A DNA stretch of 33,969 bases, taken from contig CAZRXG010000041.1 of assembly GCA_964603985.1 (NCBI GenBank), forward strand, positions 1 through 33,969, given 5' to 3'. Below are positions 8,192 to 15,821 of this stretch, piece by piece. Position numbers and translations under genes: made by a program. Below the pieces are notes generated by a model that was given only the letters and a program-made list of their open reading frames with translations, searched no databases and had not been told where the DNA came from. Source of the stretch: CAZRXG01 sp964603985. GTDB lineage: Bacteria; Chloroflexota; Anaerolineae; Aggregatilineales; UBA3940. Numbering within the stretch: position 1 is the stretch's first letter; every line of letters starts with the position of its first letter.

Positions 8192-9223
8192 ATGAGCATG
8201 TATCGTCCGCTTTACGAGAGATCACACGCCCTCCTCATCGGCATTGACGAGTATCCACACTTTCCACCCCTGCAAACGGCAGTCAAGGGGGTGCGTGAGT
8301 TGGCGCAGGTTTTGCACGACGAACTTGGCTTCCAACAAATCACCACGCTGGAAAATGAGCGGGCCACACTGCGCAACATCCGCCGCAGGCTTGACGATCC
8401 GCTTTCACGCCGCGAGCAGGTCGGGCCGGATGACCGGGTGTTGATTTACTTCGCCGGGCATGGCATCACGGTTGATATCGCGGTGGGTGAAGTCGGGTAT
8501 CTGGTGCCCTTCGACGCCGAGCCGGGGCACAAAGACACGCTGCTGGCCATGGACGAGCTCACCCGTGTGGCGGCCGACTGGATTCACGCCAAGCACGTCT
8601 TGTTCCTGCTCGATGCCTGCTTCTCCGGGTTTGCCACGACGCGCGAGGCCGATACCGGTGCCGGGCGGCTGCTGGAGGATTTCCTGGTCAGCCCCGGCAG
8701 GCAGGTCATCACGGCCGGTAAGCGCGACCAGCGAGCGAGCGATCTCTGGGGGCCGGGCGGGCATTCTCTGTTCACCGGCTTCCTGCTGAACGGGCTGCGT
8801 GGGGCCGCGCCCGCGCCGCACGGCGTGCTGCGCGCGTTTCTGCTGGCTGGCTACCTGCAGGAGGAAGTGGCGACGCACTCGCGCTCGCTCCAGACGCCGC
8901 AGTACGCCGCGCTGATGGGTAGCCGGGGCGGGGATTTCGTCTTCAGCGTGCGCGAGGTGGTCGAGCTGCCGCGCTGGGTGATGGAGGCGGCGGAGGGCGA
9001 TGACCCCACCCAGCGGCTATTCGCGGTGGGGCAACTGCATGCGCTGGCGCAGGACCAGGATAAGCCAGAGCTGGCCTCGCAGGCGCTGGCGAAACTTCAG
9101 GAGTTGGCGGGCGATCCAAGCGTGGTGGTCGCCTCTTCTGCGCAGGCAGCGCTGCGCGAACTGATGCCGGAGACGGAGGTCGCGCCGGTGGAGCGTGAGG
9201 AACCGGTCGTCGTGGAGCCGTAA
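8192..9223 (+). CDS. Caspase-like protease half of the third caspase-FGE gene, ended by an in-frame TAA
   Basis: The product has 343 residues: a caspase-fold domain with YFAGHG (H90) and LDACFSGF (C143) plus the HEAT-like helical segment, ending EEPVVVEP. The next codon is TAA (9221-9223). The paralogue at 5101 continues from the same point through a Pro-rich linker into its membrane helix, and here too the frame stays open after the TAA in the same phase until 11743. This is therefore one nonsense codon in an otherwise intact 1,183-codon gene, or a site of readthrough. If translation stops here, the product is a soluble caspase cut off from its membrane anchor and sensor domains. ATG 8192 was chosen as for the paralogue. 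Confidence 0.75.
   Translation: MSMYRPLYERSHALLIGIDEYPHFPPLQTAVKGVRELAQVLHDELGFQQITTLENERATLRNIRRRLDDPLSRREQVGPDDRVLIYFAGHGITVDIAVGEVGYLVPFDAEPGHKDTLLAMDELTRVAADWIHAKHVLFLLDACFSGFATTREADTGAGRLLEDFLVSPGRQVITAGKRDQRASDLWGPGGHSLFTGFLLNGLRGAAPAPHGVLRAFLLAGYLQEEVATHSRSLQTPQYAALMGSRGGDFVFSVREVVELPRWVMEAAEGDDPTQRLFAVGQLHALAQDQDKPELASQALAKLQELAGDPSVVVASSAQAALRELMPETEVAPVEREEPVVVEP
9221..9223 (+). other. In-frame TAA splitting the third caspase-FGE gene
   Basis: The codon follows GTCGTGGAGCCG. The intact paralogue has GAG at this point. No frameshift is involved: the frames at 8192 and 9248 are the same. Confidence 0.85.
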
Positions 9224-9247
9224 CCGCTACCCCCACCGGCAGAGCCG

Positions 9248-11743
9248 GTGGCGCCGCCGATTGAGCCGCCGGTCGAGGTAGCCGCGCCGGAGCCGAGGCC
9301 GACGTTGAGGCGGCTGTGGGTGGTGATCGGGGCAGTGGCACTCATCGGGGTGGTGATCGGCGTGCTGGTGATTCTAGGAATGTTTAAGCGTACACCATTT
9401 GAGCCGGTGTTGACTGCCGAGGACTGCCAATCGGCGGGCGTCCCGGCGGGAGCCTGCGCAGGTGTCCACGGAAACGCCGACTGGACACCAGTGGTACAGG
9501 AGCTTGGCGGCGCAGAAATGGCGCTTGCCCCGGCGGGGTGCTTCATGATGGGCAGCGAGGATAGCGAGGACAACGAACGCCCGGTGCATGAAGTTTGCTT
9601 TGATGAACCATTCTGGATTGATGCGTACGAGGTGACCAATGCCCAGTTCGCCGAGTTCCTGAATGAGGTCGGCGACCAGATCGAGGTCGGTGACTGGATG
9701 TGGCTCGCCGCGGATGATGGAGATGTGCAGATTCTGGAGAGCGGTGGTACCTGGACGCCCCGAGGGGGGCACGTCAGCCATCCGGTGGTTGAAGTAACTT
9801 GGTTTGGCGCGGTAGCTTACTGCGGGTGGCGAGGTGCACGCCTGCCGACCGAGGCCGAGTGGGAGTATGCGGCACGCGGCCCCGATGGGCTGGTGTATCC
9901 GTGGGGGGATACCTTTGATGCAGATAACGTGGTATACGATGGGAACTCACGCGGCCTCCGGGAGGTGGGTAGCAGGCCAGGGGGTATTTCGTGGGTGGGC
10001 GCACTGGATATGAGCGGCAACGTATGGGAGTGGGTCAACGACTGGTATGATTCCGGCTATTATGCTGACTCGCCCATACAGAACCCACAGGGGCCGGAAG
10101 GCGGTTTCGCCCGGATGGTGCGCGGCGGCTCATGGGACGGCAGCGGCGACGATGTCTGCGCTACCGATCGGGACTGGTCCATTCCGAGCATCACGGACGC
10201 CTCCCGCGGTTTCCGCTGCGCCCGCTCCTGGCAGGCGCCGGAGCCAACCCCAGTAGACACGCCTACCCCCGCAACGCCTCTCCCACCGGGATTTGAACCT
10301 GTGGGGCATAACGACGACTGGACACCAGTGGTAGAGGAGTTTGACGGCGTAGAGATGGTGCTGGTGCCTGTGGGGTGTTTTATGATGGGCGATGAACACT
10401 ACTACGGGATCGATAATGATGATGAGAGACCTGTCAATCAGCAGTGCTTTGAGTATCCATTCTGGATTGACCGGTACGAAGTAACAAATGCACAATACGG
10501 AGCAGAAGGTGCTTTCGCGGGAGATACCCGTCCGCGCGATAGTGTGAGTTGGTTTGATGCAGCAGCCCATTGCGCAAGCCGGGGAGCAAGACTTCCAACC
10601 GAGGCAGAATGGGAATATGCTGCCCGCGGCCCAGATGGGCTAAAATACCCCTGGGGAACTACCATTTTCTCGGCCAGAGCAGTATATGAAAACTGGGAGC
10701 ACGGTACGGAGGATGTAGGGAGCAAACTGGAAGGTGCGTCCTGGGTTGGCGCAATGGACATGAGCGGAAATGTAGCGGAGTGGGTCAACTCGATTTATCG
10801 ACCCTACCCTTATAACCCTTTTGATGGTCGAGAAGTGGATAAAGCTGGTGACGATACTAACAAACGGGTAACACGTGGTGGCTCATGGGGCAGTGACGGC
10901 GCTGACTTTATCCGCGGAGCCTATCGGGATCCTCAACTTCCTTCTGTCAGGTATAACACGATTGGCCTCCGCTGCGCCCGCTCCTGGGAGGAGCCAGAGC
11001 CAACCCCAGTCGACACGCCCACCCCTACAACGCCTCTCCCACCGGGATTTGAACCTGTGGGGCACAACGACGACTGGACACCAGTGATAGAGGAGTTTGG
11101 TGGCGTGAAGATGGCGCTGGTGCCCACTGGGTGTTTCATGATGGGCAGCGAGGACGGTAGAAGCAACGAACAACCTGTCCGCGAAGTGTGTTTTGATGAA
11201 CCGTTCTGGATTGACGTATACGAAGCGACCAACATAGAATTCGGCTCGGCAGGGTGTGAAGATACTTCATCAGGTGACAACCAGCCGCGCAACTGTGTGA
11301 ACTGGTTTGATGCAGTTGCGCACTGTGAGAATCGTGACACACACCTACCCACGGAAGCGGAATGGGAATATGCGGCACGCGGCCCGGATGGGTGGGTGTA
11401 TCCGTGGGGGAACGAGTTTGTGCCCGACAACGCCGTATACGGTGAGAACTCAGACGGCCAGACCTGGGAGGTGGGCAGCAAGCCGGGTGGTGTTTCCTGG
11501 GTGGGCGCGCTGGATATGAGCGGCAACGTGTGGGAGTGGGTGAGCACGTGGTACGCACTCTACCCATATGACCTGGCAGATGATCGTGAAGCCCGAGATA
11601 ATCCGGGCGGTTACGAGGGACGCGTGCTGAGGGGCGGCTCGTGGCTCAACAATTCGTACGCCCTGCGCGACGCCTATCGTGACTGGGACGATCCAGGCGA
11701 CCAGGGAAGCTGGAACGGTTTCCGCTGTGCCCGCTCGTATTAA
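9248..11743 (+). CDS. Membrane anchor plus three FGE-sulfatase/lectin domains (downstream half of the third gene)
   Basis: From a possible GTG at 9248 the frame encodes 831 residues: a Pro-rich segment, one transmembrane helix (RLWVVIGAVALIGVVIGVLV), then three FGE-sulfatase domains (about nt 9472-10230, 10303-10986 and 11059-11743) joined by PEPTPVDTPTP-type linkers. Each has LPTEAEWEYAARGPDG and ends G[FL]RCARS. No convincing ribosome-binding site precedes 9248, so independent translation is doubtful. More likely this is the tail of the gene starting at 8192, reached only by suppression of the TAA or no longer made. The coding sequence shows no further decay, so the interruption is recent or tolerated. 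Catalytic FGE cysteines are not evident in any of the three domains. Confidence 0.7.
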   Translation: MAPPIEPPVEVAAPEPRPTLRRLWVVIGAVALIGVVIGVLVILGMFKRTPFEPVLTAEDCQSAGVPAGACAGVHGNADWTPVVQELGGAEMALAPAGCFMMGSEDSEDNERPVHEVCFDEPFWIDAYEVTNAQFAEFLNEVGDQIEVGDWMWLAADDGDVQILESGGTWTPRGGHVSHPVVEVTWFGAVAYCGWRGARLPTEAEWEYAARGPDGLVYPWGDTFDADNVVYDGNSRGLREVGSRPGGISWVGALDMSGNVWEWVNDWYDSGYYADSPIQNPQGPEGGFARMVRGGSWDGSGDDVCATDRDWSIPSITDASRGFRCARSWQAPEPTPVDTPTPATPLPPGFEPVGHNDDWTPVVEEFDGVEMVLVPVGCFMMGDEHYYGIDNDDERPVNQQCFEYPFWIDRYEVTNAQYGAEGAFAGDTRPRDSVSWFDAAAHCASRGARLPTEAEWEYAARGPDGLKYPWGTTIFSARAVYENWEHGTEDVGSKLEGASWVGAMDMSGNVAEWVNSIYRPYPYNPFDGREVDKAGDDTNKRVTRGGSWGSDGADFIRGAYRDPQLPSVRYNTIGLRCARSWEEPEPTPVDTPTPTTPLPPGFEPVGHNDDWTPVIEEFGGVKMALVPTGCFMMGSEDGRSNEQPVREVCFDEPFWIDVYEATNIEFGSAGCEDTSSGDNQPRNCVNWFDAVAHCENRDTHLPTEAEWEYAARGPDGWVYPWGNEFVPDNAVYGENSDGQTWEVGSKPGGVSWVGALDMSGNVWEWVSTWYALYPYDLADDREARDNPGGYEGRVLRGGSWLNNSYALRDAYRDWDDPGDQGSWNGFRCARSY
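10136..10207 (+). other. DGR-like variable region D
   Basis: These 24 codons follow GGCGGCTCATGG and precede GGTTTCCGCTGCGCCCGC. Third bases largely match copies C and F while positions 1 and 2 differ (for example GAC, TGG, TCC, ATT in the central columns). Confidence 0.55.
10889..10963 (+). other. Diverged variable region E
   Basis: This segment has 25 codons, one more than the other copies, and its third bases do not follow the shared pattern. It occupies the same place in the domain but looks older or templated differently. Confidence 0.4.
11645..11716 (+). other. DGR-like variable region F
   Basis: These 24 codons lie between GGGGCGGCTCGTGG and GGTTTCCGCTGTGCCCGC. Their third bases match copy C closely, with most amino acids changed. 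Confidence 0.6.
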
Positions 11744-11854
11744 CCCTGTTTTCCATGTCTTGTTGTTCTAACCTCTGATCCTGGGGAGGAATCGCGCGGA
11801 GCGCGGTCGCGCCAATTTTGGTAGTTTGAGAGAACAAGCGATCAGTCCGCCCAC

Positions 11855-11985
11855 CCGCCCGGCATCGAGCCGGGCGGTCTGCGTGCCGCAGGCACGCACC
11901 TACCCCACGTCCGCGCGGCACCTCCACGTTCACTCGCGCCCCCGGCGCTCGTGACCGAAACGTCGCTGCGCTCCGTTTCTACGTG
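11855..11985. repeat. 131-bp hairpin-rich repeat, copy 3
   Basis: Identical to 7912-8042. After this copy the similarity stops at about 11988, so the promoter block that follows copies 1 and 2 is missing. This marks the right end of the duplicated array. Confidence 0.9.
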
Positions 11986-12208
11986 GGGTAGCAAGATATA
12001 GGCAGCCTTGGGAGGCTGCAAATCCCCCCAAACCTCCAGTGTATTACCGTGTTGCCTGAGCATTTTCCGTATTGCCACGTTCCATAATCCCTCGAACAGC
12101 CAGCCGCCTATCATGTTGCGATGGGATCTGACCTACAACTTCTAGGAGTTACGGCGGCGCTCCTTTTCGCCTATGCTGGATACAGGAGCAGCCAGTTCGG
12201 AGGATACC
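11986..12208. other. Noncoding stretch before the mobilisation genes, candidate oriT
   Basis: It contains a perfect hairpin GCAGCCT-TGGG-AGGCTGC (12002-12019) with no T-tract, two imperfect direct repeats CCGTGTTGCC and CCGTATTGCC (around 12048-12080), and a near-palindrome AACTTCTAGGAGTT (12137-12150). Origins of transfer often lie just upstream of the accessory and relaxase genes, so this is the likeliest place, but no nic site is recognised. An open frame from 12121 into the relaxase gene overlaps the accessory gene in another frame and is not real. Confidence 0.3.
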
Positions 12209-12640
12209 GTGCCACGCCGCAAGAAGTACGACCAAACCGTCCAGGTGGCAATGACGTCAGAGATGTACGCCAACCTGCTGCGGGTCGCCGGGCAGCGCCG
12301 CAAGGTGCCCGGCCAGATCCGGACCTACATCCGTCACGGCCTGGACGAGCAGGGCGAGATCGCCGGGAGCCGCCGCTACTTCACCGGGCGCTTCCGCGAC
12401 CAGGTCCTCCAACAGCGGGTCGAGTTCCGCTGGTACCTGACCGTCCTCACCGCGCTGGTGTCGACCGCACTGTCGCACATCATCCTGGGTCTCTATCCCG
12501 ACATGCCCGACGAGGACCGCACGAAGTTCAGCGGCCCGGCGCTGTTCCGCACGGCGGTGGCCCAGGCCGCCGACCAGGGCCACCGTATCCAGCGCCAGCT
12601 CGACGACCTGATCGCCGACCAGTCACTCCCGGACGACTGA
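12209..12640 (+). CDS. Probable mobilisation accessory protein
   Basis: The protein has 143 residues. GTG 12209 is chosen because GGAGG at 12199-12203 sits 5 bases upstream; an in-frame ATG at 12173 has no such site. The N-terminus (KYDQTVQVAMTSEMYANLL) reads like a ribbon-helix-helix strand and helix of the kind found in relaxosome accessory (MobC-like) proteins. The centre holds a hydrophobic helix (WYLTVLTALVSTALSHIIL) and the C-terminus is helical and polar. It lies 11 bases before the relaxase gene and is surely co-expressed with it. The function is inferred from this position and the N-terminal pattern. Confidence 0.6.
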   Translation: MPRRKKYDQTVQVAMTSEMYANLLRVAGQRRKVPGQIRTYIRHGLDEQGEIAGSRRYFTGRFRDQVLQQRVEFRWYLTVLTALVSTALSHIILGLYPDMPDEDRTKFSGPALFRTAVAQAADQGHRIQRQLDDLIADQSLPDD

Positions 12641-12651
12641 GGAAGAGCGCC

Positions 12652-13815
12652 ATGCCCAAACCGCTGGTCATCACCAAGATCCAGTACATCGGCACCGGCC
12701 GGGCCGAAATCGGCAGGCTGTCGGGCATGGCCAAATATTTCCAGTATCGCGACGGGTCGGTCCGCCGCGACGCCTTCGCGCGGGCCGGTCAGGAGACGCG
12801 TGAGGCGGGCCTTGGCTACCCTCAGGGGATGAGCGACTACGTCAGGCCGGAGGGGCGGGACATCCGGTGGGTCGACCGGGGGATGGGCAACACGCACCGC
12901 CAGATCACCCGCAGGGCGGTGGAGATGGCCGGGAGCCGCACCACCGCCCGCATGTGGATCATCTCGCCCGACCCGGAGCTGATGGAGCACATCCCCGCAG
13001 AGCGGCGGATGGAGGTGCTGGGACGCACGACCGAGCGCGCCATTGAGTACTGGTACGACGACAACGGCTGGGGCAGGCCGCAGTACAGCTACGTGATGCA
13101 CGACAAAGAGCGCAACCAGGATGGCAAACAGATGCTGCACACCCACGTCGTCACGCCCGGCACGTACGACCTGGGCGATGGGCTGGGGCGGATCGACCAC
13201 ATCGTCCGCAAGCCGCACATCCGCAACCTGCACCAGGTTACGCACGAGGTCTTCCTGGGCGAGCTGGAGCGCGTGCTCGGCAGGGAGCGGGCGGCCCAGA
13301 TCATCCACCAACGCGACGAGCGGGACCTCGACCGGCGCTACCCAGACCGCAAGCAGCGCCAGCGCGAGCGCGACTCCCACGACCGCGTCGACCGGATGCA
13401 GCGCGTCCACGACGTGCTGAGCATCATGAGGCGCGAGCAGGCGCGCAAGCGACACAAGAAAAAAGACAAGCGTCGCCAGCGCCGGGAGGACATGCGGATC
13501 TACGCCCACTACCACCGCCAACGCGAGCGCCAGGCCCGGCAGGCCGGGTGGGAGCGCCAACGGCGGCAGTGGCGGGAGGAGCACCTCGATGACCTGCACT
13601 ACGCACGCCTGGAGGAGCAAACCAGGCAGATGCGCGAAGCCAAGATGCGGCGCGAGGCGGAGCGAGCGCGGCGCAGGCAGGAGCAGCTAGAGGTCTACGC
13701 CCGGCTCTATGGCCAGAAGAGCCTCAAAGCCGGGATGTTCTTCAGTGAGTCGGAACTGGACGAGCTTATCGCGCCGGACGAACGGGCAGAGCACTCGCCC
13801 GACCTGGACATGTGA
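12652..13815 (+). CDS. Relaxase-like mobilisation protein (HUH type)
   Basis: The protein has 387 residues from ATG 12652, with GGAAGAG upstream. Relaxases nick the origin of transfer and pilot the strand. The three-histidine metal pattern is visible: H150 in YSYVMHDKE and the H163-T-H165 pair in MLHTHVV. Tyr residues near the N-terminus (MAKYFQYRDG) are candidates for the nicking tyrosine. The C-terminal 190 residues are an Arg/Glu/Gln-rich coiled coil, probably for DNA or coupling-protein contact. The family assignment is to the broad Mob/relaxase group; I cannot name the MOB class. The next gene is a coupling protein, which supports the call. Confidence 0.7.
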   Translation: MPKPLVITKIQYIGTGRAEIGRLSGMAKYFQYRDGSVRRDAFARAGQETREAGLGYPQGMSDYVRPEGRDIRWVDRGMGNTHRQITRRAVEMAGSRTTARMWIISPDPELMEHIPAERRMEVLGRTTERAIEYWYDDNGWGRPQYSYVMHDKERNQDGKQMLHTHVVTPGTYDLGDGLGRIDHIVRKPHIRNLHQVTHEVFLGELERVLGRERAAQIIHQRDERDLDRRYPDRKQRQRERDSHDRVDRMQRVHDVLSIMRREQARKRHKKKDKRRQRREDMRIYAHYHRQRERQARQAGWERQRRQWREEHLDDLHYARLEEQTRQMREAKMRREAERARRRQEQLEVYARLYGQKSLKAGMFFSESELDELIAPDERAEHSPDLDM

Positions 13816-13827
13816 GAGGAGCCGCCT

Positions 13828-15819
13828 CTGCTCTACTGGCTGTACACCACCTACCGGGATGGGGTCGCCATCCTCATCGTCGGCGGCCCTCTGCTGTGCG
13901 CTGCTGTCCCCGTGGTTTTCCTGGCCGCCTACCTGCTCGGCTCCGGCGGGCTGAAGACGGCTGAAGGGGGCTGGGGTCCCCGCCAGAAACGCATCGCACT
14001 CGTCGCACAGCTCGTCGCTGCGCTGGCTGCCATCCACCTCGCTATATTCGTTACCGGCTTCTTCGCCATCGAGCGCGCCACCTCTCACGGCGGCAGCCAA
14101 CTCCTGACAATGTTGGTTGGCCCACAGGGATACAACCGCACCCGGTTGGGCATCGCCGCCGGAGCCAGCCTGCTGGCCGGTGTGTTTGCCGCAGTCGCCG
14201 TGAGGGAGCAGATCCGCGATGGGGGACAGGTCCGCGAGCTGGTCGACCGCTGGCGCGACCCGGTGCGCCGCCGTGAGGAGCTAGGCAGCGCGCACTTCTG
14301 CTATCCCGGCGACTTCACCCACCTGGCCAGGCCCAAGCCTGACGGGTTGAAGCTGCTGGGCGCGTTCTACGGCAAACGCGGGCGCGGCGACCGGTCACAC
14401 CGCTTCTACCGGCTGGACGCCGGGCCGAACCGGGGGCCGCTGGAGGGGAAGGCACTCACACTCTCAGTCGAGGACCAGGCGCGCGGCCTGGCCATTATCG
14501 GCCCGCCCGGCAGCGGCAAGAGCCAGGCCGGGATCCTGCCCATCATCGCCGACACGATGAGCGCCGGGCACAGCGTGGTCGTCGTCGACCCGCAGGGCGA
14601 GCTGACCGAATGGGTCCTCAAGTTCGCGCCGGTCACCGGCCACCTGGTCGCCATCCACGACCCGACCGATGCGACGCTGCCGCGCTGCAACCTGGCGGCG
14701 GACATCGCCACCGTCGCCGACGCACAGGCCATCGCGCGGGTGATGGTCTCCTCCGCCGGCGCCATGCGCGGCGGGGATGGCGGCTTCTGGATGAAGGCAG
14801 CCCAGAACCTGCTGGCCGGGTGCCTGATGCGCTTCGACACGCTGGGCGACATCCTGGTCGCGCTGACGGACATCAAGGGTCTGGCCCGGCTGTTGGCCTC
14901 CGAAGAGGACGAGGCCCGGCTGCTGTGCAGCGACTTCATCCACAGCGCGCTCGGAACGCCGGAGCAGAAGCTGGCGCTGAACATCGCCTCCAGCCTGAAG
15001 AACTCCAACCTGGCCAACTGGGCCGCGCCCGCCATCCGCGAGGCAACGGCGCGCAGCGACGTCGACGCCGCGATGCTGGTAGACCGGCCTGCCATTCTCG
15101 TGCTGAGGTGCCCCGGACGCTACCGCGACGTGTATGGGCCGTACCTGGGCGCGGTGCTGCAGAAGATGGTGCAGGATCTGGACACCATCGGCGAGCGGAA
15201 CGGCGGGCCGCTGCCCAGACCGGTCAAGGTTGTGCTCGACGAGTTCCCGGCGCTGGGCAGACTGGACTCGGTCGTCACGGCGGTCAACCTGGTCAGGAAG
15301 CGGCGCATCAGCTTCGTCATCGCCGCCCAGACGCTGGCCCAGCTGGAGATGATCTACGGCACGGCGGGGGCCAACGCGCTGCTGGCGGGCATGGCCACCC
15401 AGATCTACTTCGGTTCGTGCGATGCGCACACCGCCCAATACGTCTCGCGCATGCTGGGCAAGGCCACCGAGCGCATCACCCGGCAAGGTATGCGTCCTGA
15501 TGGCAGCCCATACGATTCACAAACCCGCCAGCGCGACCTGATGACGCCCGACGAGGTCATCACGCCGCCCAGAGGGAACTGCACCCTCATTTATCGCTAT
15601 ACGACGGAGACCTATGCCACCCAGATCGTCATGCTCGCCCACCTGACCCGGATGTACCAACGCGAGGATTGGGAGCAAGAGATCCGCAAAGCCGAGAAGG
15701 ACGGTCGACTGCCGCACCTGCTGGAGCTCCCGCTCTTTGAACGGGTGGAGCAACCGGCGGCTCATCGCCAGACCGGCCAAGAACGTGCAGCACCCATCGA
15801 AATCGAGGATACGTTCTAG
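13828..15819 (+). CDS. Type IV coupling protein (VirD4/TraG/TraD family ATPase)
   Basis: This membrane-bound hexameric ATPase family hands the relaxase-DNA complex to the transfer channel. Walker A is GPPGSGKSQ (225-233 counting from 13828) and Walker B is KVVLDEF (D471/E472), followed by the family's PALGRLDSV. At least two N-terminal membrane helices are present. Start choice: no ATG, GTG or TTG occurs before GTG 13912, which lies inside the first membrane helix and lacks a ribosome-binding site. AGAGGAG at 13815-13821, overlapping the relaxase stop, is ideally spaced for a CTG at 13828 giving LLYWLYTTYRDG plus the whole helix. I therefore favour CTG, with 13912 as the conservative alternative. 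Confidence 0.85.
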   Translation: MLYWLYTTYRDGVAILIVGGPLLCAAVPVVFLAAYLLGSGGLKTAEGGWGPRQKRIALVAQLVAALAAIHLAIFVTGFFAIERATSHGGSQLLTMLVGPQGYNRTRLGIAAGASLLAGVFAAVAVREQIRDGGQVRELVDRWRDPVRRREELGSAHFCYPGDFTHLARPKPDGLKLLGAFYGKRGRGDRSHRFYRLDAGPNRGPLEGKALTLSVEDQARGLAIIGPPGSGKSQAGILPIIADTMSAGHSVVVVDPQGELTEWVLKFAPVTGHLVAIHDPTDATLPRCNLAADIATVADAQAIARVMVSSAGAMRGGDGGFWMKAAQNLLAGCLMRFDTLGDILVALTDIKGLARLLASEEDEARLLCSDFIHSALGTPEQKLALNIASSLKNSNLANWAAPAIREATARSDVDAAMLVDRPAILVLRCPGRYRDVYGPYLGAVLQKMVQDLDTIGERNGGPLPRPVKVVLDEFPALGRLDSVVTAVNLVRKRRISFVIAAQTLAQLEMIYGTAGANALLAGMATQIYFGSCDAHTAQYVSRMLGKATERITRQGMRPDGSPYDSQTRQRDLMTPDEVITPPRGNCTLIYRYTTETYATQIVMLAHLTRMYQREDWEQEIRKAEKDGRLPHLLELPLFERVEQPAAHRQTGQERAAPIEIEDTF

Positions 15820-15821
15820 CC

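Noticed and set aside
2719..11743. CRISPR array or simple tandem repeat as an explanation for the repeated segments
   Set aside because: Repeat units are whole genes or domains and a 131-bp element spaced by about 3 kb; there is no short repeat-spacer pattern.
12002..12019. Hairpin GCAGCCT/AGGCTGC as a terminator
   Set aside because: It is followed by AAATCCCCCC, not T residues. I keep it only as part of the candidate oriT region.
12121..12651. An open frame that would extend the relaxase N-terminus by 177 residues
   Set aside because: It is Arg/Pro/Gly-rich noise in a second frame over the accessory gene at 12209, which has a proper ribosome-binding site. The relaxase has its own site before ATG 12652.
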